The notes below the pieces were generated by a model. It was not told where the DNA came from, did no database searches, and saw only the letters and a program-made list of their open reading frames with translations. The position numbers and the translations under genes are program-made. From Phycisphaerales bacterium (GTDB taxonomy: Bacteria; Planctomycetota; Phycisphaerae; Phycisphaerales; SM1A02), in contig JABAAC010000141.1 in NCBI GenBank assembly GCA_014238965.1, positions 1-55,690 of the forward strand: DNA of 55,690 nt, in the 5' to 3' direction. This document shows positions 43,500 through 53,574 of the stretch, piece by piece. Each line of letters begins with the position of its first letter. Position 1 is the first letter of the stretch.

Positions 43500-43920
43500 G
43501 GTTCGTCACATCGTCCTCGGTGTTCTCTTCGCCATCGGGGCCCACAGAAACAAGGTCGTACGTCGATTCATCCAGCAACTCACCCGGATATCGATAGATG
43601 ATTTCGTGATTCCAATTGTCTTGGGCGATTGGGCTGATGTAGATGCCCCTCCAGCGGCCAAGGTCGGCCTCATCCTCGATGAGTTCCTTATCCCAAAGCA
43701 CCGCAATGCCCTCATCCTCAGTGGGGTACCGCTTCATGTCGATGCGGAAACGCTCCAGTGCAGAATCGATCTGGTCGAACTGGGCCCGTTGAATATCTGC
43801 CTCAGCTTGGTCGCCAACCGAGAGGAAACTCACGGTCACGATCGCCCCGAGCGCCAGCAGAATTGAGATCACAATGAGCAGCTCAAAGAGCGTGAAGCCT
43901 CTTGCATTGCGTTGGTTCAT
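43417..43920 (-). CDS. gspG: Major pseudopilin GspG
   Basis: About 167 residues from the ATG at 43920, with AAAGGAG about 9 nt upstream. The leader (MNQRNAR) ends at G^FTLFELLIVIS with Glu5. The GspG signature is clear: 'LERFRIDMKRYPTEDEGIAVL', 'WRGIYISPIAQDNWNHEIIYRYPGE' (read in parts) and a calcium-loop-like 'YDLVSVGPDGEENTEDDV'. The C-terminus is longer than usual and polar (KNADGEIESDGSFPSSGSD). It polymerises into the pseudopilus that pushes cargo through the secretin. It follows gspF by 54 nt. Confidence 0.88.
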   Translation of the reverse strand: MNQRNARGFTLFELLIVISILLALGAIVTVSFLSVGDQAEADIQRAQFDQIDSALERFRIDMKRYPTEDEGIAVLWDKELIEDEADLGRWRGIYISPIAQDNWNHEIIYRYPGELLDESTYDLVSVGPDGEENTEDDVTNHDRRKNADGEIESDGSFPSSGSDTATG

Positions 43921-43974
43921 TTGGCGCATCTCCTTTGGCCACAGCCCCACATGGCTGCTGGCTTTTTGAACAGC

Positions 43975-45153
43975 CTACTGCAAACCGGAACTCATGCGCA
44001 TCATTGGCAGCACGAGTGCGGCAAAGATGAAAATGACCATCCCGGCCACACACACCAGCAACGCTGGCTCAAGCAGCCGAAGCATGACTTGAAGCCTTCG
44101 GTCAACACGCCGTTGTGTGACCTCAGCCACCTCAGTGAGCACCTCTGGCAGCCTGTTGGTGGTCTCCGCCACGTCGATCATCTCCACAACGTCTTCGGGC
44201 ATGTGCCCTGCGTCAGCGAAGGCTTGACCAAGCCGCTGACCACCCTGCACAGCGGTGCGAGCAACCTCCATGCTTGATGCAAACCAGGGATGCCCGGCTG
44301 TTTCACGGCTGATATCAAGTGCTCGCAGGAGGCCAACACCATTGCCCAGCAGTGACCCCAATACCCGAAGTGTTCGAGTGAGCGCGACTTCCGCCATGAG
44401 CGTGCCTAGTAGCGGTACACGCGTCAATTGAAGTTGGATCCAACGCCGAGAGCCCGGTTGGCGAATCGCAGCCATCCAGCCCGCCACAATTCCTGCCAGG
44501 ATGACAAGAAGCAACGGCCACCACCCCACCGCGAAGTCAGAGATGCCAAGGAGCAACTTGGTTGCAAGCGGCACTTCGATGCGCTCGAAGAATGGTTTGA
44601 ACTTCGGAACAAATGCGACGAGGGCGTAGACCACGGCCGCCACACCAGTCAGCAGCAAGATCGCGGGGTAGATCAAACTGCCGATGATCTTAGCCTTCAG
44701 TATGGCCTGCGCCTCGAGTAAGTCACCAAGCCGGGCGAGTACATCATCTAGGAAACCACCTTGTTCACCAGCGCGAACCATGGCAGTGTGCACGTCACCA
44801 AATGCCCCGGGATGCTGTGCCATGGCATCTGCAAGCGACGTGCCGTCGGCTACAGCATCTGCAACTTCATTCCAAATGCTCGCCATGAGGGCATGTGATT
44901 TGCCTCGCCCAAGCAACCGTAGCGCACGCAGCAATGGCACACCAGCACGAATCAAGTCGGCAAGTTGCCCAAGCGTGCCTGCAAGCACACCGGTTGGAAC
45001 GCGACCCTGTCGAGGCACCGACTCACGAATGCGAACCGGCGACAACGATAGACGATCAAGTTCGCGAAGGGCAGCCTCACGAGAGGGACCTTGAAGCACG
45101 CCCTTGACGAGCGTGCCATCCCTGGATCTCGCTTCATAGGCCCAGGTCGGCAT
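43975..45153 (-). CDS. gspF: Type II secretion inner-membrane platform protein GspF
   Basis: A 392-residue polytopic protein with two GspF/PilC domains. The first has 'ADLIRAGVPLLRALRLLGRG' and 'MVRAGEQGGFLDDVLARLGDLLE' (read in parts). The second has 'LGSLLGNGVGLLRALDISRE' and 'VIDVAETTNRLPEVLTEVAE'-type sequence. Three membrane helices are seen: 'LIYPAILLLTGVAAVVYALVAFV' after the first domain, 'WWPLLLVILAGIVAGWMAAI', and a C-terminal 'ALLVCVAGMVIFIFAALVLPMM'. It anchors the pseudopilus machinery and contacts GspE, whose gene is not in the window. The start lies 4 nt after the acs stop, so transcription probably reads through from acs. Confidence 0.93.
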   Translation of the reverse strand: MPTWAYEARSRDGTLVKGVLQGPSREAALRELDRLSLSPVRIRESVPRQGRVPTGVLAGTLGQLADLIRAGVPLLRALRLLGRGKSHALMASIWNEVADAVADGTSLADAMAQHPGAFGDVHTAMVRAGEQGGFLDDVLARLGDLLEAQAILKAKIIGSLIYPAILLLTGVAAVVYALVAFVPKFKPFFERIEVPLATKLLLGISDFAVGWWPLLLVILAGIVAGWMAAIRQPGSRRWIQLQLTRVPLLGTLMAEVALTRTLRVLGSLLGNGVGLLRALDISRETAGHPWFASSMEVARTAVQGGQRLGQAFADAGHMPEDVVEMIDVAETTNRLPEVLTEVAEVTQRRVDRRLQVMLRLLEPALLVCVAGMVIFIFAALVLPMMRMSSGLQ

Positions 45154-45157
45154 GCAA

Positions 45158-47143
45158 TCAACCCTCGTCGGACTGCAACTTTGCCAGGACGCTGAAGTCT
45201 TCCAGTGTCGTCATATCGCCCACGGCCTCTCGCCCAGCTGCGACATCACGAAGCAGCCGGCGCATGATCTTGCCGCTTCGAGTTTTCGGCAGAGCATCGG
45301 TAAAGCGGATCATGTCTGGCTTGGCAATGGCGCCAATTTCACTTGCAACATGTGCCCGCAGTGTTTCAATCAACTCGTCATCAGGCTTCCAGTCTGTGCT
45401 GAGTGTGCAAAACGCCGCTATGCCCGTGCCCTTAATTTCGTGCGGCATTCCGACAACTGCCGCCTCAACTACGGCGTCATGACTAACCAGCGCAGACTCG
45501 ACTTCCATTGTTCCCAATCGATGGCCCGATACATTGATCACATCATCCATACGACCCATGATCCAGAAGTAGCCGCGTTCGTCGCGGCGTGCACTGTCCC
45601 CGGCGAAGTACATCCCATCAACTCGTGAGAAGTAGGTGTCGATATATCGCTGCCGATCTCCGTGAATGCCACGGAGCATCGACGGCCATGGCTTTCGCAC
45701 CACAAGTAACCCACCTGTATTGGCAGGCTGCTCCACACCATGCTCGTCAACCACAGCCGCATCAATACCCAGGAATGGCAACGTGCATGAACCCGGAACG
45801 GTGGGCGTTGCAGCAGGCAGTGGCGTGATCATGTGTCCACCGGTTTCTGTCTGCCACCACGTGTCGACAATGGGACATTGCTCATGGCCTATGACACGGT
45901 GGTACCACATCCATGCTTCTGGATTGATCGGCTCCCCGACAGTACCAAGCACCTGCAACGTAGATAGGTCGTGCTGCCGTGGATGAGACTCGCCCCACTT
46001 CATGAACGCGCGAATCGCTGTCGGTGCCGTATAGAAGTGCGTCACTTTATGCCGCTCAACAATGTCCCAAAATCGATTTGGTGCTGGGTAGTTTGGCGCA
46101 CCCTCATACATGATTGACGGAATGCCATTCTGCATGACGCCGTAAATGATGTATGAATGCCCTGTGATCCAACCAACATCGGCCGTGCACCAGTAGACAT
46201 GATCCTCGTGGTGGCGCAGATTGAATGTGTATCGACTGGTCAAAAATGTGTGGACCAAGTAGCCGCCGGTCGTATGCACAATGCCCTTTGGCTTCCCTGT
46301 GCTTCCAGATGTGTACAGCAGGAACAGCATGTCCTCACTATCCATCTCTTCGCATGGACATTCGTCGGATGCCTCTTCAACGACATCGTGCCACCAGTGA
46401 TCTCGCCCAGCAAGCATGGTGATTGCATTCTCACATCGCTGGACAACGACGACTCTCTCAACGATATCAGTCAAGCCAATCGCTTCGTCAACGTTCGCCT
46501 TCAGAGGCACGACACTGCCTCGACGCCACGCGCCATCGCACGTAATAATCACTTTTGAACCAGCGTCAGTCACACGATCCGCAATTGATTGCGCGCTGAA
46601 CCCCCCGAAAATCACCGAGTGTGGTGCGCCAATGCGAGCACACGCCAAGACGGCAATCGTGAGTTCTGGAACCATGCCCATGTAGATGGTCACAATGTCG
46701 CCACGGCCAACGCCCATCGCCTTGAGCCCGTTGGCACATCGAGACACTTCTCTTTGCATATCGCCGTAAGTCAGTGTTCTGGTTTCTGGGCCCTTGTCAC
46801 CGACGGGTTCACCTTCCCAGATGATGGCGGGCTGATCTTCAAAACCATTTTCAACATGCCGATCAACGCAGTTGTAACACGCGTTGATTCGACCTCCTGC
46901 AAACCAACGTGCATCAGGGCAATCCCACTCCAACACGGTGTCCCATCGCTTGAACCAATGCAGTTCCTCGGCGACAGCACCCCAAAAGTGCTCCGGGTCA
47001 GCGATGGACTGCGCGTGAAGCGTGGAATATTGCTCCATCGTTTCAATCCAAGCACCACCGCTGCGATTCATAAACTCGGCAGGCGGATCGAAGATGCGAT
47101 CTTCTTGAAGCACAGACTTGATGTTGATGTCGCTGTCGGCCAT
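45158..47143 (-). CDS. acs: Acetyl-CoA synthetase
   Basis: A 661-residue AMP-forming acetate-CoA ligase. The ATP and phosphate motif is '[21 protein letters not shown]' (in parts). Further features are '[15 protein letters not shown]', the hinge '[28 protein letters not shown]' (read in parts), and the acetylation-site motif '[15 protein letters not shown]' with the catalytic Lys. The length is standard. It activates acetate for central metabolism and is probably controlled by lysine acetylation, as in other bacteria. It lies 57 nt after rnr and 4 nt before gspF. Confidence 0.96.
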   Translation of the reverse strand: MADSDINIKSVLQEDRIFDPPAEFMNRSGGAWIETMEQYSTLHAQSIADPEHFWGAVAEELHWFKRWDTVLEWDCPDARWFAGGRINACYNCVDRHVENGFEDQPAIIWEGEPVGDKGPETRTLTYGDMQREVSRCANGLKAMGVGRGDIVTIYMGMVPELTIAVLACARIGAPHSVIFGGFSAQSIADRVTDAGSKVIITCDGAWRRGSVVPLKANVDEAIGLTDIVERVVVVQRCENAITMLAGRDHWWHDVVEEASDECPCEEMDSEDMLFLLYTSGSTGKPKGIVHTTGGYLVHTFLTSRYTFNLRHHEDHVYWCTADVGWITGHSYIIYGVMQNGIPSIMYEGAPNYPAPNRFWDIVERHKVTHFYTAPTAIRAFMKWGESHPRQHDLSTLQVLGTVGEPINPEAWMWYHRVIGHEQCPIVDTWWQTETGGHMITPLPAATPTVPGSCTLPFLGIDAAVVDEHGVEQPANTGGLLVVRKPWPSMLRGIHGDRQRYIDTYFSRVDGMYFAGDSARRDERGYFWIMGRMDDVINVSGHRLGTMEVESALVSHDAVVEAAVVGMPHEIKGTGIAAFCTLSTDWKPDDELIETLRAHVASEIGAIAKPDMIRFTDALPKTRSGKIMRRLLRDVAAGREAVGDMTTLEDFSVLAKLQSDEG

Positions 47144-47200
47144 TGGTGAAACGCTCCGGAGGTTCTGCTGGTGCAGAGCGTAGCAGGCTGCTGCGGAATG

Positions 47201-49534
47201 CTACCGCCGGCCCCGGCGGCGGCGTTGGCCTTGCCCGCCCTTGCCCCCCGCCCGTGAAGCACGCTTGCGATCCCGCTCCATCTTGCGCTTGGTCGGCAAC
47301 GGCATTTCCTGCACCTTTCGATGTGGCCGCTTGGTCAGCATGAGTTCCATATACCGCTCGGCGGCGTCAACCCGAACCAGCCGCACACGAACCGAATCGC
47401 CAGCAGCGAGCACCTCCCCACTCCCGCGAGCAACAAGTCTCGCTAAACCCGGCACTTCCTCCCACCGATCCCGACGCGAACCACCCATGTCATCCCAGCC
47501 CACATGGCCAGTCACAAGGAACCGCTCTAGTTCAACAAGCACGCCCGCGGGCGTAAAGCCACGAATAACGCCTGGCACATCATCGCCAAGATGGTGCTCT
47601 TCTAAGTGCTGGAGTACGAGGAATTCTCGAAGCTCCCGCTCGGCGGCCTCAGATTCGTTTTCGGTGTCCGTACAGTGCCGGCCCATTTCCACGAGCGCCT
47701 CTTCATCGAGCAGCCGCTCATCGTCATGCATCAATCGTTCGATATCACGCCGGCGACGTCCAGTAAACACCAACGTACTGTTCTCAGAGTGATCAAGCCA
47801 TGCCTCCAGCGCACGATGCACAATCAGATCTGGATACCGACGAATTGGACTAGTGAAGTGGGCATAGTGTTCACTAGCCAATGCAAAGTGCCCAACAATC
47901 GCTGGGCTGTACTCCGCTCGGGTGAGGGTTCGCAATACCGCAAAGTGCACCGCTCGGACAGAGTCAGTATCACGCGTTGCATCCAGAAGTTGCTGTAGAT
48001 CTTTACGAGTCGGCGACTCGGGCAGCCGATGTCCTGATGCCATGGCAAGTGATCGAAGATCTTCAAGGTCTTCCAACGCTGGCTCAGGGTGAATACGACG
48101 AAGAATGGATACATCCAAGCCGTCGAACAATCTAGAGACAGCCTCGTTCGCTTCGACCATGAACATCTCGATCAGCGTGTGCGTGAATGCATTGTCTTCA
48201 GGCTGCACATCTACGACATGCCCTTGATCGTCGAATACCAACTCCGAGTCAGGTAGTGAGAGTGAGATCATGCCGTTGCGCTGTCGGCGACTCTGAATCA
48301 CCTTGGCCAGCACGTCAGCTTGCTGCAGCGATGCCAGTACTTCTTCTGTCGGCTGCGTTGATGTTCGTGAGTTTTTCCGGGCCAAACGGCCATCACCGTC
48401 AATCCACGCTTGTGCCTCCAGATACGTGAATCGCTTATCTGAACGAATCAATGTGCGACGAAACTGCGTTGTGCTGACGCGCCCACGCTCATCGATTCGA
48501 ATAAACGCCGACTTCGCGCAACGGTCAACGCCCTCCTGCAATGAACACACACCGTTGCTGAGCACTTCGGGCAACATAGGAATGACGCGTCGCGGCAAGT
48601 AGCTGCTGTTTCCACGCGCCTTGGCTTCAACATCTAACGGTCCACCCCCTGGCACGAAAAAGGCCACATCCGCAATATGGACTGCAAGTTCCCACTCGCG
48701 TGCAGCTTCGTCCCAAGTGATACTGATGGCATCATCGAAGTCGCGAGCATCGGGCGGGTCAATCGTGAACGTCACCGTATCACGAATATCTTCTCGTACA
48801 GCAAGATCGCCTTCCATCTTCGCCGCTGCATTGCGTGCTTCCTCAAGCACATCTTCATCAAACTCAGTGCGAATACCGTGCGCGGCAATTACCGCCTCAG
48901 TCTCCGCATGTGGCTCGCCGGCCTGACCAAGCACCTCTGTCACGACGCCCTCACCAAGCATGTACCCATCGGGTGGTTTGACAAGTTCGAAGACAACCTT
49001 ATTGCCGGGCTGAATATTCTTGGCGCCAGGATCGCGAATGACAACGGCACTGCGTAGTCGCCGACCATCGGGTTCTACCAGCCACGATCCTCGTTGTTTG
49101 ACCACCGTGCCAGCGAACGTCGTCGACGCAACATCAAGCACATCTGTAACTCGTCCGGATGGGCCTCGACCTTTCCAGCCTTGTTTCTGCGACACGAGAC
49201 AGCGAACCCGATCGCCACTGACTGCCGTTCCTTGTGCACCGATAGCGATGTACACATCACCTTCACGACATGGCCGATCCAACGTCACAAAGCCAAAGCC
49301 TCGCCGCGTTACGCGGTAGACACCTTCGACCTCTGAACCCATAGATGGCAATTGCACTCGCTCTGCAGTGCGGACAACAGACTCTTCAATGACCAACCTG
49401 TCGATCGCTTCGTGCAGCAAATCCCGGTCATCACGTGAGACTCGAAATGCCTTGGCAAGATCGTGCACAGAGGCCTCGCGGCCTCGCTCACGGGCAAGAT
49501 GATCCAGAATGCGTCGGGTGTACCGAATTGGCAT
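47201..49534 (-). CDS. rnr: Ribonuclease R
   Basis: A 777-residue 3'-5' exoribonuclease. The order is: N-terminal winged-helix-like region ('ASVHDLAKAFRVSRDDRDLL'), cold-shock domains ('GVYRVTRRGFGFVTLD'), the RNB catalytic domain with 'TIDPPDARDFDDAISI' (the metal-binding Asp cluster) and 'YAHFTSPIRRYPDLIVHRAL', an S1 domain ('VPGVIRGFTPAGVLVELERF'), and a basic tail ('KRKMERDRKRASRAGGKGGQ'). Length and order are typical of RNase R rather than RNase II. It degrades structured RNA. It is 9 nt downstream of the FmdB-like gene, in the chaperone operon. Confidence 0.95.
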   Translation of the reverse strand: MPIRYTRRILDHLARERGREASVHDLAKAFRVSRDDRDLLHEAIDRLVIEESVVRTAERVQLPSMGSEVEGVYRVTRRGFGFVTLDRPCREGDVYIAIGAQGTAVSGDRVRCLVSQKQGWKGRGPSGRVTDVLDVASTTFAGTVVKQRGSWLVEPDGRRLRSAVVIRDPGAKNIQPGNKVVFELVKPPDGYMLGEGVVTEVLGQAGEPHAETEAVIAAHGIRTEFDEDVLEEARNAAAKMEGDLAVREDIRDTVTFTIDPPDARDFDDAISITWDEAAREWELAVHIADVAFFVPGGGPLDVEAKARGNSSYLPRRVIPMLPEVLSNGVCSLQEGVDRCAKSAFIRIDERGRVSTTQFRRTLIRSDKRFTYLEAQAWIDGDGRLARKNSRTSTQPTEEVLASLQQADVLAKVIQSRRQRNGMISLSLPDSELVFDDQGHVVDVQPEDNAFTHTLIEMFMVEANEAVSRLFDGLDVSILRRIHPEPALEDLEDLRSLAMASGHRLPESPTRKDLQQLLDATRDTDSVRAVHFAVLRTLTRAEYSPAIVGHFALASEHYAHFTSPIRRYPDLIVHRALEAWLDHSENSTLVFTGRRRRDIERLMHDDERLLDEEALVEMGRHCTDTENESEAAERELREFLVLQHLEEHHLGDDVPGVIRGFTPAGVLVELERFLVTGHVGWDDMGGSRRDRWEEVPGLARLVARGSGEVLAAGDSVRVRLVRVDAAERYMELMLTKRPHRKVQEMPLPTKRKMERDRKRASRAGGKGGQGQRRRRGRR

Positions 49535-49543
49535 TGGGAAAGC

Positions 49544-50086
49544 CTAGCCTCGCTTGGTCCGGCGTCGAGTCTTCTTGGCCGGCTTCGACTTGGAAGTGGA
49601 TTTGGACTTTACAGTGGGCTTGGGCTGTGCGGCAGGCTTCGATTTTTTGGAAGCCATCCGCCTTGCCTTATCAACAAGATTGCCCACTCCACGGCCCTCA
49701 CGCGCCTTGTGTGTGGGCGTTGAAGTAGCACCTGAAATGTGCCTTTCTGCCGGCGGCGTCTCTGTTGGAGCCTTGGCTGGGGTTGCATCCGCCACCTTTG
49801 CTGTGGAACCCTTCTCTTGAGATGTGTTGTCTGGTGTTAACGCGGTTGAACTTGCGCTCGTGGTCTCAGGTGTCACATCATTGGCTGTTGCACTTGCTGA
49901 TGTATCGCGCTCGCCCGAGGGTGGATGTGCCCGCCCCTTGATAATGAACCCCGCCCCCGTGCCGATGAGTCGCTCCAACTTGAGCGCATCGCACGTTGGA
50001 CACTTGCGTTTCACTGGCGCCGACATCGTCTGCACGAGGTCGAACGTGTAGCCGCAGGCTTTGCACCGGTAGTCGTACGTCGGCAT
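49544..50086 (-). CDS. FmdB-type zinc-ribbon protein with a long basic tail
   Basis: Roughly 180 residues from the ATG at 50086 (MPTYDYRCKACGYTFDLVQ). The first about 45 residues are the FmdB/CxxC_CxxC regulatory zinc ribbon, with CKAC and CPTC pairs and the terminal 'LERLIGTGAGFIIKG'. Typical members are 60-110 residues long. Here a Ser/Thr/Ala/Pro-rich region follows, then a strongly basic tail of K-P-A-S repeats (KSKSTSKSKPAKKTRRRTKRG, in parts), like a histone H1-type tail. It lies 7 nt after grpE and 9 nt before rnr. Role unknown; nucleic-acid binding by the tail is inference. Confidence 0.8.
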   Translation of the reverse strand: MPTYDYRCKACGYTFDLVQTMSAPVKRKCPTCDALKLERLIGTGAGFIIKGRAHPPSGERDTSASATANDVTPETTSASSTALTPDNTSQEKGSTAKVADATPAKAPTETPPAERHISGATSTPTHKAREGRGVGNLVDKARRMASKKSKPAAQPKPTVKSKSTSKSKPAKKTRRRTKRG

Positions 50087-50093
50087 GAAACGA

Positions 50094-50693
50094 TCAGGGC
50101 GCCGTGGCGACTTTTGCAGGCCGAATGACGGTTTCACCCATGGCAAACCCCGGCTGCATCACCATTGAAACCTGCCCGCTCTCAACATTGTCTGCTGGCT
50201 GCTGCAGCATCGCTTCATGCTGCAGTGGGTCAAATGCATCGCCGACTTGTGGCAAAATGGGCGAAACGCCCTGCTCGGCAAGTGCTTGAAGAAACTCATT
50301 ACGTGCGAGCATAACGCCCTCGGCCAATTGCGCCGCGGTCATGCCCTCGGCGTCTTGCCCCAGCGCAAGATCCAACTGATCAACCACAGTCAGCATGCGG
50401 CGCACGGTGCCAGCCTTCGCTGCACGTATGACCCGTGTTTCGTTTTCTTCCGCCCGTCGCTGATTATTCCGAAGTTCAGCCATGGCGCGAAGACGTCCAT
50501 CGCGAGCATCGGCAACTTCCCCTAGAAGCCACTCGATCGATGCTGCAACATCGCCGTCGCACTCAGTCAGCACCGATGCTACAAATGCATCGTCGACGAC
50601 TGTTTCGACAACGGTTTCATCTTCAACCTCTGGCATCGCTGTGTCGGTTTCGGTGGGTTCCATGTCAGGTGTTTCCTCGTCGCGGGTCATCAT
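50094..50693 (-). CDS. grpE: Nucleotide exchange factor GrpE
   Basis: About 199 residues from the ATG at 50693 (MMTRDEETPDMEPTE); the frame extends to 50831 inside dnaJ without meaning. After an acidic N-terminus comes the long dimer helix ('WLLGEVADARDGRLRAMAELRNNQRRAEEN', read in parts) and the beta wing ('GVSPILPQVGDAFDPLQHEAMLQQP' read in parts, then 'MVMQPGFAMGETVIRPAKV'). It releases ADP from DnaK; dnaK itself is not in this window. It follows dnaJ by 7 nt. Confidence 0.93.
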   Translation of the reverse strand: MMTRDEETPDMEPTETDTAMPEVEDETVVETVVDDAFVASVLTECDGDVAASIEWLLGEVADARDGRLRAMAELRNNQRRAEENETRVIRAAKAGTVRRMLTVVDQLDLALGQDAEGMTAAQLAEGVMLARNEFLQALAEQGVSPILPQVGDAFDPLQHEAMLQQPADNVESGQVSMVMQPGFAMGETVIRPAKVATAP

Positions 50694-50700
50694 GTCTGAG

Positions 50701-51834
50701 TCAGCCTCTGAAGGCGTCCTTGATTCGGCCCCACATACTCGGCGCATGTTCATCAACAGGGGTGGCCTCGCCCGCTGCGTATTCCACAAGCAATTGTCGC
50801 TGCTTGTCGTCCAGTTTACGAGGTACAACAAGCTTCAAGACAACAACCAAGTCCCCACGCCGGCCACTTCGCAGGTCTGGCAAGCCGCCATCCTTTATGC
50901 GAATCAAGTCGCCAGGCTGTGTGCCCGCTTTCACGTGCAGGGTATGTGGCTCGTCAGTCCCGAGCATGAAAACATCAATGTCTCCACCGAGTGCAAGTTG
51001 CGTAAACGCCACCGGCTGAAGCAGCAGCAAATCATTGCCATCACGTTCAAAATACTCGTGTGGCGCGATGCGCACGCCCACATGCAAGTCGCCTCGCCGC
51101 CCACCCATGCCGGCTTCGGATCCGGGCGGTTCACCTTCTCCAGCTACTCGAACCGCCTGTCCATCGTGAATGCCACGCGGTATACGAACGGTCAATTTTC
51201 GGTCAACAGGGGAACGGCCATTGCCCGAACATGCTTCGCAGGGGCTGGTGACCACGCTGCCACGGCCACTACATGCTGGGCACGCTGTCACCATGCGGAA
51301 CATGCCGCCGAGTCCTGCCTGCGCTACTTTGCCCTGTCCGCCACATGTACTGCATGACTCTGGCTGCGTACCAGGCTCTGCGCCTGACCCATCACACGCC
51401 TCGCAGACGTCCATTCTGGTGAAGGACACATCTCGGTCAGCACCTTCAAGCACATCTTCAAGTTCAAGATCAACTTCTGTTTCTAGGTCGTAACCTCGTG
51501 ATGATGCCCGCCGACTGCGACCACCCCCCATGCCTTCGAAGATGTCGTTGAACATCGAGAAGATGTCATCGGGCCGCATAGAGTTGAAGTCATGCCCCGG
51601 ACGACCTCGCAGCCCTTCACGGCCGAATCGGTCATACGTACTGCGACGTTCGCTATCCGAAAGCACTTCGTACGCCTCGGCAGCCTCCTTGAATTTAGAC
51701 TCTGCCTCGGGGTTGTCAGGGTTGCGGTCCGGATGAAATTTCATCGCGAGCCGTCGATATGACCGCTTGATCTCGTCGCCTGAGGCGTCGCGACTGACGC
51801 TCAGGACTTCGTAGTAACAGCGGGTCGTTGGCAT
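50701..51834 (-). CDS. dnaJ: Chaperone DnaJ
   Basis: A 377-residue type I J-protein. The J domain (about 7-70) has the 'HPDRN' tripeptide motif, a Gly/Phe-poor but glycine-rich linker ('GMGGGRSRR') follows, and the zinc domain has four CxxCxGxG repeats ([32 protein letters not shown]). The C-terminal substrate-binding domains include '[17 protein letters not shown]'. It delivers unfolded clients to DnaK. It is 104 nt after groEL2 and immediately upstream of grpE. A small CCCTC/GGAGGG stem lies in the gap. Confidence 0.96.
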   Translation of the reverse strand: MPTTRCYYEVLSVSRDASGDEIKRSYRRLAMKFHPDRNPDNPEAESKFKEAAEAYEVLSDSERRSTYDRFGREGLRGRPGHDFNSMRPDDIFSMFNDIFEGMGGGRSRRASSRGYDLETEVDLELEDVLEGADRDVSFTRMDVCEACDGSGAEPGTQPESCSTCGGQGKVAQAGLGGMFRMVTACPACSGRGSVVTSPCEACSGNGRSPVDRKLTVRIPRGIHDGQAVRVAGEGEPPGSEAGMGGRRGDLHVGVRIAPHEYFERDGNDLLLLQPVAFTQLALGGDIDVFMLGTDEPHTLHVKAGTQPGDLIRIKDGGLPDLRSGRRGDLVVVLKLVVPRKLDDKQRQLLVEYAAGEATPVDEHAPSMWGRIKDAFRG

Positions 51835-51938
51835 TGCGGATGGTCCAAGGGAACCTCGTTCTCGCTGCGAAGGGCGAAGAGCCTACGTTGAAGCTCACTC
51901 GCCCTCCGCGCGAGAGGGGAGAGGTTTCTAGGAATCGG

Positions 51939-53552
51939 TCACACGGTTGCACCGGTAGCAGGATCGTCATCGTCCTTGAGTTCGGTCAACGCAACATTGG
52001 TGGTCAACATGAGTCCTGCTACGGACGCGGCGTTTTGCAACGCCGTTCGAACGACAAATGCCGGGTCAATGATGCCCGCCTTCACAAGATCCTCAAGTTC
52101 ACCGGTGCCCGCGTTGTAACCAACATCGCCACCTGCCTCACGAATCTTCTCGACAATGACGTCGCCGTCGGCACCAGCATTGGCAGCGATATGCCAAGCG
52201 GGGGCTTCCATCGCTGTGGCAATAATGTCACAGCCGGCCTTCTCGTCGCCTTTGAGCTTCGATCGAGTTGTCGCCACTGCATCTATGGCTCGAATAAACG
52301 CCACGCCACCGCCGGATACATACCCCTCTTTGGCTGCGGCACGAGTTGCATTGAGTGCATCGTCGACTCGGTCTTTGCGTTCCTTCATTTCGAGTTCGGT
52401 TGAGCCACCTACTTCAATGACTGCAACACCACCCGTAAGTTTGGCAAGACGTTCATTGAGCTTTTCCTTGTCGTAATCACTCGTGGATCGCTCCAACTGC
52501 GTACGAATCTGATTGGCTCGCTGCTCAACGTCAGTCTTTTTGCCTGCACCCTTGAGCACCGTTGTTGAGTCTTTCGACACGGTGATCTTCTTGGCCTTGC
52601 CGAGTTCAGACAACTGAACATCTTCGAGATTGCGACCAAGATCATCGGCAAAGAAGGTGCCGCCTGTGCAGGTTGCGATATCGCCCAACATGGCCTTTCG
52701 GCGATCGCCAAAGCCTGGAGCCTTCACTGCGCACACTTGCAACGTGCCGCGAAGTTTATTGACGACCAATGCCGCAAGCGCCTCATTTTCTACATCCTCG
52801 GCAATGATCAGCAACGGCTTGCCAGTACCGGCAACCGTGTTGAGCAATGGAAGCAGGTCGGCAAGATTGCCGATCTTCTTTTCGTGGATGAGCACAAGGC
52901 AGTCTTCGAGCACGCACTCGGCAGTCTTTGGATCGGTCATGAAGTATGGGCTCAAGTACCCCTTGTCGAAAGCCATGCCCTCGACGTAGTCAAGCATGGT
53001 TTCGGCTGTCTTGCCTTCCTCAACTTCAACCACACCTTCAGCGCCAACCGTGTGAACCGCTTCAGCAATAAGGCGACCGATTTCGGCATCATGATTCGAT
53101 GACACGGTGGCCACCTTCTCAAGGTCACCCTTGCCAGTGCATTCTCGCGCAGATGCCTCGATGGCCTCGCCCGCAGCAGTTGCCGCGGCGGTGATCCCAC
53201 GCTGTAGTGCCACCGCTCCTGCACCGCCCGTCACATGACGAATACCGCTTCGGTAGATCGCCTCGGCGAGCACGGTTGCAGTCGTCGTACCGTCGCCCGC
53301 CTTGTCGGCGGTTCGCTTGGCCACTTGATGCACCATTTGAGCGCCCATGTTTTCAAATGGCTGGGAGAGTTGGATCTCCTTGGCAACCGATACACCGTCT
53401 TTCGTCACGGCGGGGCCACCAAACGCCTTTTGAACCACAACGTTGCGACCACTGGGGCCCATTGTTGAAGCCACGGCGCGGGCCAGTTGATCAACACCCG
53501 AGAGAAAGGCCTCTTGGGCATCGGTATCGAATTTCATCTGCTTAATTGACAT
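51939..53552 (-). CDS. groL: Chaperonin GroEL, second copy without GGM tail
   Basis: A 537-residue 60-kDa chaperonin. It has 'TMGPSGRNVVV', '[13 protein letters not shown]' for ATP binding, 'GYLSPYFMTD', '[15 protein letters not shown]' and 'DDALNATRAAAKEG' containing the catalytic Asp. The C-terminus is 'DDDDPATGATV', acidic and short, with no Gly-Gly-Met tail. It differs markedly from the first copy in the apical domain. The ATG at 53552 has GGGAG nine bases upstream. It follows groES by 22 nt. Confidence 0.95.
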   Translation of the reverse strand: MSIKQMKFDTDAQEAFLSGVDQLARAVASTMGPSGRNVVVQKAFGGPAVTKDGVSVAKEIQLSQPFENMGAQMVHQVAKRTADKAGDGTTTATVLAEAIYRSGIRHVTGGAGAVALQRGITAAATAAGEAIEASARECTGKGDLEKVATVSSNHDAEIGRLIAEAVHTVGAEGVVEVEEGKTAETMLDYVEGMAFDKGYLSPYFMTDPKTAECVLEDCLVLIHEKKIGNLADLLPLLNTVAGTGKPLLIIAEDVENEALAALVVNKLRGTLQVCAVKAPGFGDRRKAMLGDIATCTGGTFFADDLGRNLEDVQLSELGKAKKITVSKDSTTVLKGAGKKTDVEQRANQIRTQLERSTSDYDKEKLNERLAKLTGGVAVIEVGGSTELEMKERKDRVDDALNATRAAAKEGYVSGGGVAFIRAIDAVATTRSKLKGDEKAGCDIIATAMEAPAWHIAANAGADGDVIVEKIREAGGDVGYNAGTGELEDLVKAGIIDPAFVVRTALQNAASVAGLMLTTNVALTELKDDDDPATGATV

Positions 53553-53574
53553 GTCATCTGCTCCCGTGCGGCAC

